A stretch of 11,514 bases of DNA, from contig DAOUEW010000417.1 of NCBI GenBank assembly GCA_034430275.1, positions 1-11,514 of the forward strand. The letters are read 5' to 3'. Shown here piece by piece: positions 5,931-11,514 of this stretch (position 1 is the stretch's first letter; every line of letters starts with the position of its first letter). The notes under the pieces are model-generated. The model searched no databases. It worked only from the letters and a program-made list of their open reading frames with translations, and was not told the DNA's origin. A program made the translations under genes and the position numbers. The DNA is from JAUVXJ01 sp034430275 (lineage in GTDB: Bacteria; Chloroflexota; Anaerolineae; UBA7937; B3-Chlor).

Positions 5931-7832
5931 CTAGACCTCTCGGAATTCGCCTTCCACGGTGCCCTCGTCCTCGGGGCCTCCAGGTGCGGCGCCGCCTCCC
6001 GGCGGTGGTGTGGTGGCCTCGGGCTGTTCGTACATCGCAGCCCCTATCCTCTGCATAGCCTCGGTCAGCTCCTGCGTCTTGCGTCGGATGAGCTCCACGT
6101 CCTGGCCCTGGAGGGCCTCGCGAACCGCCGCCGCCTTGGCTTCCACGTCGCTGCGCACGTCGGCGGGCACCTTGTCGCCCAGATCACGCAGCGTCTTGTC
6201 CGCGGTGTAGGCGGCCTGGTCCCCGTAGTTGCGGGCCTCGATCTCCTCCTTGCGCTTGCGGTCGTCGGCCTCATGTGATTTGGCCTCGCCGACCATACGC
6301 TTGATCTCATCCTCGCTCAGACCGCTGGACGCGGTGATGGTGATGTGCTGCTCACGCCCGGTGGCTTTGTCCTGAGCAGAGACGTTGAGGATGCCGTTGG
6401 CGTCCAGGTCGAAGGATACCTCGATCTGAGGCACTCCCCTCGGCGCGGGTGGTATTCCGTCGAGCTGGAATTTCCCCAGAGTCTTGTTGTCCAGGGCCAT
6501 GGGGCGTTCGCCCTGCACGACGTGGACCTCCACGCTGGTCTGCCCGTCGCCAGCGGTGGAGAAGATCTGGGAGGTATGGTAGGGAATGGTTGTGTTGCGC
6601 GGCACCAACGCGGTGGCCACCCCGCCCAAGGTCTCGATACCCAGCGTCAGGGGCGTCACGTCGAGGAGGAGTACATCCTTAACCTCACCACCCAACACGC
6701 CGGCCTGGATGGCCGCGCCCAGGGCCACGACCTCATCGGGGTTGACCCCCTTGTGAGGCTCTCTTCCGAAGAAGCTCTTCACCGCTTCCTGCACCGCAGG
6801 CATACGGGTCTGACCCCCGACGAGGATGACCTCGTCGATGTCGGAGGTGCTCAGCTTGGCGTCTTCCAGGGCCTGCCGGCAGGGGGGGATCGTCTGCTCG
6901 ACGAGATCGCCCACCAACTGCTCTAGTTTGGACCTGGTCAGGGTCATGGTTAGATGCTTGGGGCCGCTGGCATCGGCGGTGATGAAGGGGAGGTTGATCT
7001 CCGCCTGCATCACCGTGGATAGCTCTACTTTGGCCTTCTCAGCAGCCTCTTTGAGCCTCTGGAGGGCCATGCGGTCCTCTCGGATGTTGATGCCCTGCTC
7101 TTTCTTGAACTCGTCAGCCACATAGTCGATTACCTTCTGGTCGAAGTCATCGCCACCCAGGTGTGTATCGCCGTTGGTGGACAGCACCTCATAGACGGGA
7201 GGCTCCCCTGCCTCTATCTCCAAGATGGAGATGTCGAAGGTACCACCTCCCAGGTCATAGACGGCGATCTTCTCATCCTTCTCCTTGGTCATGCCGTAGG
7301 CCAGCGAGGATGCCGTAGGTTCGTTGATGATACGTAGCACTTCCAGGCCCGCTATGCGGCCTGCGTCCTTGGTGGCCTGACGCTGCGAGTCGTTGAAATA
7401 GGCGGGAACGGTGATCACCGCCTGAGTCACTTTCTCGCCCAGATACGCCTCAGCGTCAGCCTTCAGCTTCTGCAAGATGAAGGCCGATATCTCAGGTGGG
7501 GAGAACTCCTTGTCCCCCATCACGACCTTGGCGTCTCCGTTGGCGGCCTCGGTGATCTTGTACGGCAGGAGCTCGGTATCTCGCTTCACCTCAGGGGTGT
7601 TGTACTTGCGTCCCATGAGGCGCTTGATGGAAAAGATGGTGTTGTCAGGGTTGGTGACCGCCTGTCTCTTGGCCACCGTACCCACCAAACGCTCACCCTG
7701 CTTGGACACGGCCACTACGGAGGGGGTCAGTCGCCCACCCTCCGAGCTCGGGATGATAGTTGGCTCTCCCACCTCCATGACCGCCACAGCAGAGTTCGTC
7801 GTTCCTAGATCAATACCTATGATCTTGCCCAT
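5931..7832 (-). CDS. dnaK: Chaperone protein DnaK (Hsp70)
   Basis: The 633-residue protein is a complete Hsp70. The N-terminal ATPase domain shows the phosphate-1 loop [14 protein letters not shown] (from residue 5), [32 protein letters not shown], the phosphate-2 loop [15 protein letters not shown] and the adenosine motif [14 protein letters not shown]. The hydrophobic interdomain linker and start of the substrate-binding domain is [19 protein letters not shown]. The helical lid follows ([16 protein letters not shown] onward), and a Gly/Pro-rich tail ends EGEFREV. It uses ATP to bind and release unfolded clients with DnaJ and GrpE. The ATG start lies only four bases after the grpE stop, so the two are translationally linked; AGGAGGGAGG precedes it, with rather long spacing (12). 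Regulation: HrcA/CIRCE promoter upstream of hrcA. Confidence 0.98.
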   Translation of the reverse strand: MGKIIGIDLGTTNSAVAVMEVGEPTIIPSSEGGRLTPSVVAVSKQGERLVGTVAKRQAVTNPDNTIFSIKRLMGRKYNTPEVKRDTELLPYKITEAANGDAKVVMGDKEFSPPEISAFILQKLKADAEAYLGEKVTQAVITVPAYFNDSQRQATKDAGRIAGLEVLRIINEPTASSLAYGMTKEKDEKIAVYDLGGGTFDISILEIEAGEPPVYEVLSTNGDTHLGGDDFDQKVIDYVADEFKKEQGINIREDRMALQRLKEAAEKAKVELSTVMQAEINLPFITADASGPKHLTMTLTRSKLEQLVGDLVEQTIPPCRQALEDAKLSTSDIDEVILVGGQTRMPAVQEAVKSFFGREPHKGVNPDEVVALGAAIQAGVLGGEVKDVLLLDVTPLTLGIETLGGVATALVPRNTTIPYHTSQIFSTAGDGQTSVEVHVVQGERPMALDNKTLGKFQLDGIPPAPRGVPQIEVSFDLDANGILNVSAQDKATGREQHITITASSGLSEDEIKRMVGEAKSHEADDRKRKEEIEARNYGDQAAYTADKTLRDLGDKVPADVRSDVEAKAAAVREALQGQDVELIRRKTQELTEAMQRIGAAMYEQPEATTPPPGGGAAPGGPEDEGTVEGEFREV

Positions 7833-7836
7833 GTTC

Positions 7837-8379
7837 TTAGTGGTCCTCCCTCCTATTCAGGCTCTTCTTGTCACTTGGCACGGCTGCCACTCTCACCGTT
7901 GAAGGTCGCAGCAATCTGTCGTGCAGTTTGTAGCCCTTCTGCATCTCGGCGATGATCGTGTTGTCGCTTTGCTCTGTCGTCTCTTCGCGCACCACCGCGT
8001 GATGCAGTTCTGGGTCGAACTGCTCGCCCACCGCATTGATCTCGCTGAGTCCTTCCTGCTCCAGAGTCAAACGCAGTCGGCGCTCGATGAGTGCAATACC
8101 TTCCACCCATGTCAGGCTCCGCAGATTATCTGGAACTGTTTGCAGCGCCCGTTCCAGATCGTCGAGAATGGGCAACAGCTTGCTTATCAGCGCGGCGTTG
8201 GCCAGGCTTATGAATTCCTCTCGTTCGCGCTCGAGGCGCTTCTTGTAGTTGGCGAACTCGGCCTGAGTGCGCTGCAGCTGGTCCAGGTACTCTGCTGCTT
8301 GAGCCTCTACGCGCCCGAGTTCGTCTATCTCTCCCTCAGCCCGTTCTTCCACGGGTTTCTCTTGCACTATCTCGTCCAA
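7837..8379 (-). CDS. grpE: Nucleotide exchange factor GrpE
   Basis: The 180-residue protein releases ADP from DnaK. An acidic N-terminus is followed by a long helix/coiled coil (about 15-70, containing [21 protein letters not shown], the GrpE dimerisation helix), then [13 protein letters not shown]. The C-terminal beta domain contacts DnaK, with [20 protein letters not shown] and [24 protein letters not shown] (family: FDP..H.A......V....GY....R.LR...V.V). The only suitable start is TTG at 8379, with a strong AGGAGG at 8391-8396 eleven bases upstream; no in-frame ATG or GTG precedes it before hrcA ends. It lies 44 bases after hrcA and 4 bases before dnaK. Confidence 0.96.
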   Translation of the reverse strand: MDEIVQEKPVEERAEGEIDELGRVEAQAAEYLDQLQRTQAEFANYKKRLEREREEFISLANAALISKLLPILDDLERALQTVPDNLRSLTWVEGIALIERRLRLTLEQEGLSEINAVGEQFDPELHHAVVREETTEQSDNTIIAEMQKGYKLHDRLLRPSTVRVAAVPSDKKSLNRREDH

Positions 8380-8423
8380 TTGGATTCCAACCTCCTGATC
8401 GGTCTGAGCCAGGGAACCAGCCG

Positions 8424-9449
8424 CTACACGTGCCGTTCTTGCACCAGCCTACTCATCAGTTCGGCTACGTAGCTTACCATGGGCACGTTTCGGCTGTACG
8501 GCATACGCATGGGACCCATCAGACCTACCACCCCAGTGGTGCGCCAGGCCACGCCGTAGCGCGCCAGAATGAGGCTGAACTCGCCCATGCGCGGCCACCG
8601 CTCCTCGCCTCCGATGATGACTTGGACTCCGCTGTGGGCGAGGGCGATCTCAGCCAGGATGGCCTCAAGGTGACCAGGCTCCTCCAGGATGGCCACTACC
8701 TGCTCCAGCTTCTCGGTCGCCGTGAACTCCGGCTGCCTGAGGATGTTGGCGAAGCCGTAGCGGTGCAACTCCAGGTCGCTTCGCCGGTCGACGTCATCCA
8801 TCAGCTCGGCGACTTGCTCGCCGACTGTCGCCTGAGCACCTTTGAGACGGGAGAAACTGGCGCGCACCTGCTCACCGGTGAGATCGAGCAGTAGGGCGTC
8901 CAACTCGCCCGCCAGGGCCTGGAGTGTCGCCGGGACGCTGGTGGTGGCCAGGTCGATGATGCGACGCCTGATAGTGCCATCGCTCAGCATGATCAAGAGT
9001 AGTACGTTGGAGTCGCTAAGACGCACCAACTCCATGCGCTTGAAGCGCGATCGGCGCGCCTTGGGCGCGGTGACCAGAGAGGCGGTGTCGGCCTTGCTGG
9101 TGAGAATGGCGCCTGCCAGCTTGATCCATTGCTCGAGGTCCCTGTTCACCTGATGGAACTGGTGCTCGATCATGCGGCGCTCACTGAGGGGCAAAGCCGT
9201 CTCCTTCATCAAGTTCTCCACGAAGTAGCGGTAGCCCCTGGCGGTAGGAAGCCGACCGGCCGAAGTGTGAGGCTGGGTCAGATAGCCCAACGTCTCCAGC
9301 GCGGCCATTTCGGCCCTAACCGTCGCCGAACTTACTCCCAGGTCGCACAGCTCCACGATGGTCTTCGAACCGACCGGGCTGGCCTTGTCTACGTATTCCC
9401 GGACCACGAAGTCCAGTATTCGTTCTTGTCTCGCAGTCAATGGCTCCAT
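8424..9449 (-). CDS. hrcA: Heat-inducible transcription repressor HrcA
   Basis: The 341-residue protein is the repressor of class I heat-shock genes. The N-terminal winged helix (about 1-75) shows LTARQERILDFVVREYV, SPVGSKTI, LGVSSATVRAEMAALETLGYL and HTSAGRLPTARGYRYFV, the last being the HrcA signature. The rest is a GAF-like and dimerisation region. It ends near VGLMGPMRMPYSRNVPMVSY, matching the family's conserved IGP.RM.Y..V......V. HrcA binds CIRCE when kept folded by GroEL and releases it under stress, so it represses its own operon. A perfect CIRCE sits 42 bases upstream of its ATG. It is first in the operon. Confidence 0.97.
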   Translation of the reverse strand: MEPLTARQERILDFVVREYVDKASPVGSKTIVELCDLGVSSATVRAEMAALETLGYLTQPHTSAGRLPTARGYRYFVENLMKETALPLSERRMIEHQFHQVNRDLEQWIKLAGAILTSKADTASLVTAPKARRSRFKRMELVRLSDSNVLLLIMLSDGTIRRRIIDLATTSVPATLQALAGELDALLLDLTGEQVRASFSRLKGAQATVGEQVAELMDDVDRRSDLELHRYGFANILRQPEFTATEKLEQVVAILEEPGHLEAILAEIALAHSGVQVIIGGEERWPRMGEFSLILARYGVAWRTTGVVGLMGPMRMPYSRNVPMVSYVAELMSRLVQERHV

Positions 9450-9490
9450 TTACGGGTCCCCATTTCAACTGATGGACCGTATGCACGGAA

Positions 9491-9517
9491 TTAGCACTCT
9501 AACATCGAGAGTGCTAA
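9491..9517 (-). promoter_or_regulatory. CIRCE operator (HrcA binding site)
   Basis: TTAGCACTC (9491-9499), a 9-base spacer and GAGTGCTAA (9509-9517) give a perfect 9-9-9 match to the CIRCE consensus. It covers about +5 to +31 of the expected hrcA transcript, so HrcA would block initiation or early elongation. Confidence 0.98.
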
Positions 9518-9527
9518 TTCTAAGATA

Positions 9528-9556
9528 ATGATACCAGAAAACCGGGATTCTGTCAA
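9528..9556 (-). promoter_or_regulatory. Sigma-70-type promoter of the hrcA-grpE-dnaK operon
   Basis: On the minus strand, TTGACA (9551-9556, perfect -35), a 17-base spacer and TATCAT (9528-9533, 5 of 6 at -10). Transcription would start near 9521, just before CIRCE, leaving a leader of about 70 bases before the hrcA ATG. Position relative to CIRCE is the standard arrangement, which supports the call. Confidence 0.9.
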
Positions 9557-9840
9557 ATTGTGGCCAGGCGGAACCACACCGCAGCCATGGGACAGCAAGC
9601 CGCGTGCTATCTGTCGGTCACGTGCTGAAGGATTCTCGCGAGCGGAAGGGCCCATAAGGAAGGTTAGGCCCGGGCGGGTTGAAGACACCCTGAGGACGCC
9701 CAGGTTCGGACTGTCTAGTTCCCGATGCTGGCCGGCCTACTTCGGGCGTTCGACGCCATGTGCTAGGTGCGGCTCGTTTGCCAGGGTCTCTGATGCCCAA
9801 CTCAGAGTCCATGCACTGTTCGTACGTCCGTCAGCCGTCA

Positions 9841-10587
9841 CTACTGTGGCGTGTACAGTCCAATCAGTTCCGCCTCGCCAAGGACTCGTCCCTCCAAGGC
9901 CAGCAGCAGGTCAGCCATGGTCGCCTCCGCCTGCAAGTCTAGGACGGCATCGAGGGCATAGAGCGTGAAGACGTAGCGGTGTGTGTCACCGGGACACGGA
10001 CCGTCATAGCCGACCAGGTTGATGGGAGCGCCGCCGGGGAAAGTCTCTCCCTCATCGACGTAGAGCGCGAAGCTGTTCGTACCCTGGAGTGTGCCATCGG
10101 GCAGTGTGGCCTCCGCCGCCAATCCCTCGGGCAACCCGGTGGAGCTGGGAGGAATACCGTAGACGACCCAATGTACAAAGCCAGGCGGATCAGAATCGGC
10201 GTCGTCAACTGTTAGTGCAAGGCTCTGTGTCCCATCTGGCACTCCTGCCCACTCGAGCGGTGGTGATAGGTTTGCCCCCTGGCAAGAGTACTGCACGGGG
10301 ATCTCTCCGTCTGGCTCGAAGGCGCTGCTCGAGATCCCGAGCGGAGGCGCTGGAGTAGGGGTGGGCGGTGTCTCCTCTTCCTCGGGTGCTACTGGAGTAG
10401 CCATCGGCGCGGCCGCTTCCGGGCTGGGTGGGGCGGCAGTAGCGGTAGCGGGCGCAAGCGTTGGCTCCTCCGGTGGGGCAGCCGGTTCTTCAGCGGCTGG
10501 TGGGGGCTCAGCACCGGGACCGCATCCCGCCAGGGTCAGGGCGGTCAGCGCCGCGAGCACCACGAGCAAGGCAGCCGTCTTCCTCAT
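9841..10587 (-). CDS. Secreted lipoprotein of the PEBP (YbhB/YbcL, Raf kinase inhibitor-like) family
   Basis: The 248-residue product starts with a lipoprotein signal peptide: MRK, a hydrophobic stretch, then the lipobox LAGC with the lipidated Cys at 22. Residues 23-83 form a Pro/Ala/Glu/Thr-rich linker, likely extended, holding the domain off the membrane. Residues 84-248 are a PEBP domain: SPPLEWAGVPDGTQSLAL, FVHWVVYGIP (H139), LPDGTLQGTNSF, GYDGPCPGDTHRYVFTLYAL (with the H193-R194 pair) and GEAELIGLY. The usual DPDAP anion-pocket motif reads DADSDPP here. PEBP proteins bind anionic or phosphorylated ligands, but bacterial roles are poorly known, so no substrate is assigned. ATG 10587 has AGGAGG five bases upstream. 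It lies 92 bases downstream of the aldolase-Fae gene on the same strand; co-transcription is possible. Confidence 0.92.
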   Translation of the reverse strand: MRKTAALLVVLAALTALTLAGCGPGAEPPPAAEEPAAPPEEPTLAPATATAAPPSPEAAAPMATPVAPEEEETPPTPTPAPPLGISSSAFEPDGEIPVQYSCQGANLSPPLEWAGVPDGTQSLALTVDDADSDPPGFVHWVVYGIPPSSTGLPEGLAAEATLPDGTLQGTNSFALYVDEGETFPGGAPINLVGYDGPCPGDTHRYVFTLYALDAVLDLQAEATMADLLLALEGRVLGEAELIGLYTPQ

Positions 10588-10679
10588 CTTCTCCTCCTAG
10601 CTGACTGCGAATGCTGATCTCCAGACTAGCCAAACTCGAGTACGTCACGGAGATATCGTGGACGACTCTGCAAATCCAA
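10588..10679 (-). other. Gap between aldolase-Fae gene and lipoprotein gene
   Basis: I see no terminator hairpin with a T-run and no promoter with both boxes on the minus strand. The only firm element is AGGAGGAG just before the lipoprotein ATG. The two genes may share a transcript. Confidence 0.4.
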
Positions 10680-11514
10680 TCACGGTGCGTAGCGCAGTGG
10701 GTGACGTGCCGCTTCCTTCTCGTGGAGCAGTTCCTCTACAGTGGGTCGTCCTTCGATGGCCTTGCGCAGAGCAGATCGCATCGCCTTGTAGTTGTTGATA
10801 GTGATCCTTCTACGGTTCGCGGCCGAGGGATGGACGAAGGCGTTGACGATCATCACCAGGTCATCCAGGGCCCCTTCAGGAAGAAACCCATCTTTCAGAC
10901 TGGACTGGATAGCCATCACGATCCCTTCGACGGCGTTGTCATAGATGTGGCGTGCCTGCTTCTTGGTGCGCACGGTGACGGTGGGCACCAGGAGAGTGCG
11001 CGGCCGCTCGAAGATGATCTTCAACTCCGTCAGGTTCTTGCCCGACGGGTCCTCCGGTTCAGGTCTGCTCAGAGCCTCCTCGAGGGCTGTGCCCACGGGT
11101 CCGTCCTTGAGCCCGAGGAGCAGGTCCACGTGGGCGATCTCGAAATCTGGTGGACCCGCATAACCTTCTCCCACCAGCATAGTGAAGTCGGTGACTGACG
11201 TCGGGGTCTGCGGCGTGGCGGGCAGGGAGGTCTTGACCTTCTTGCCCTGGCCAAGATCGTACTCCACGCTGCGTGGGGGGATCTTGCCCAGTTCCTCCAA
11301 TTGCAGGCGGAGCTCCTCGGCGTCCTCTCGACGGAACGCGCCGCCAGGCATGATGGGGTGGCGAGAATTCCCCACCTCGATGCCCATCATACGCAGGCCT
11401 TCCTTCACGGCCTGTGTGGATCCGCAACGCACGACGATGCGCACCAGGCGCTGTACGTCTCGCTGGCGCTCCTGGGCCTCGTGGATTCTGCCCTCCATGG
11501 TGTGGGCGTAGATC
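10680..11514 (-). CDS. DapA/NAL-type aldolase C-terminus fused to formaldehyde-activating enzyme (Fae) domain; 5' end outside window
   Basis: The frame is open from the right edge, giving 277 visible residues; numbering here starts at the internal Met at 11498. Residues 1-71 match the C-terminal helices of the dihydrodipicolinate synthase/N-acetylneuraminate lyase family: HEAQERQRDVQRLV, STQAVKEGLRMMGIEVG, SRHPIMP, EDAEELRLQLEELG. The Schiff-base Lys lies upstream and cannot be checked. After a linker (about 72-103), residues 104-260 match Fae, which condenses formaldehyde with tetrahydromethanopterin: MLVGEGY, EIAHVDLLLGLKDGPVGTAL (with the conserved His at 123), LLVPTVTV, GFLPEGALDDLVMIVNAFVH, HPSA, INNYKAMRSALRKAIEGRP. 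The GHTPLLAVL.PNL segment of typical Fae is replaced by a divergent DPSGKNLTELKIIF. Met 11498 is not the true start. Both domain calls are firm; a joint role in formaldehyde or aldehyde handling is inferred. Confidence 0.85.
   Translation of the reverse strand, partial: IYAHTMEGRIHEAQERQRDVQRLVRIVVRCGSTQAVKEGLRMMGIEVGNSRHPIMPGGAFRREDAEELRLQLEELGKIPPRSVEYDLGQGKKVKTSLPATPQTPTSVTDFTMLVGEGYAGPPDFEIAHVDLLLGLKDGPVGTALEEALSRPEPEDPSGKNLTELKIIFERPRTLLVPTVTVRTKKQARHIYDNAVEGIVMAIQSSLKDGFLPEGALDDLVMIVNAFVHPSAANRRRITINNYKAMRSALRKAIEGRPTVEELLHEKEAARHPLRYAP

Larger units (their letters stand above)
9450..9840. other. Intergenic region between hrcA and the PEBP lipoprotein gene
   Basis: These 391 bases hold the hrcA leader, CIRCE and promoter in the first 107. 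From 9557 to 9840 I see no gene with coding character and no RNA gene. CTCTGA/TCAGAG (9788-9807, 8-base loop) is a small hairpin downstream of the lipoprotein gene, without a T-run on the minus strand, so only a weak terminator candidate. Confidence 0.55.

Noticed and set aside
9491..9688. A 65-codon minus-strand frame upstream of hrcA
   Set aside because: It runs through the hrcA promoter and CIRCE and has no coding signature.
9788..9807. Hairpin CTCTGA/TCAGAG as terminator of the lipoprotein gene
   Set aside because: Short stem and no T-run on the transcribed strand; noted only within the gap description.
10361..10600. Plus-strand Ala/Gly/Ser-rich 79-codon frame opposite the lipoprotein signal and linker
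   Set aside because: Its composition is just the complement of the Pro/Ala/Glu-rich linker on the minus strand.
1..11514. CRISPR array, tRNA/rRNA genes or intact insertion sequence
   Set aside because: I saw no regularly spaced repeats, no tRNA cloverleaf and no transposase with terminal repeats.

Overview
The window reads as a GC-rich bacterial chromosome segment. The best guess for the host is Chloroflexota or a neighbouring lineage, and this is inference: the heat-shock operon order hrcA-grpE-dnaK-dnaJ followed by prmA-rsmE is shared by Firmicutes and Chloroflexota, while the base composition, the secreted Pro/Ala/Glu-rich lipoprotein and a formaldehyde-activating-enzyme domain are unlike typical Firmicutes. 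Nothing in the window looks like phage, plasmid or an intact insertion sequence.

Left third, plus strand (1-2746): the last 36 codons of an unidentified gene, then a NYN-domain (LabA-like) putative RNase with two C-terminal winged-helix modules (302-1375), an HNH nuclease with a near-perfect EF-hand/dockerin-type calcium loop after its nuclease domain (1530-2132), and a PlsY-family membrane protein that has lost key G3P-acyltransferase positions (2189-2746). The NYN-HNH gap holds an unusually structured stretch (1360-1439) that could fold as a pseudoknot.

Middle, minus strand (9556 down to 2814): a complete CIRCE-controlled heat-shock cluster. A good sigma-70-type promoter (TTGACA, 17-base spacer, TATCAT; 9528-9556) and a perfect CIRCE operator (9491-9517) precede hrcA, grpE (TTG start), dnaK, dnaJ, prmA and rsmE. 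HrcA should bind CIRCE and repress the operon; GrpE, DnaK and DnaJ form the Hsp70 folding machine; PrmA and RsmE are ribosome-modifying methyltransferases that follow dnaJ in many bacteria. A strong intrinsic terminator hairpin lies between dnaK and dnaJ, with a plausible promoter just after it, so dnaJ-prmA-rsmE may be partly uncoupled from hrcA-grpE-dnaK. This block converges tail to tail on the PlsY-like gene.

Right end, minus strand (9841-11514): a secreted lipoprotein of the PEBP/YbhB family, and upstream of it a gene running off the window edge whose visible part joins the C-terminal end of a DapA/N-acetylneuraminate-lyase-type (class I) aldolase to a formaldehyde-activating-enzyme (Fae) domain in one uninterrupted frame. 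This fusion is the most interesting item here: it suggests one polypeptide that releases or uses an aldehyde, possibly formaldehyde, and channels it to a one-carbon carrier.
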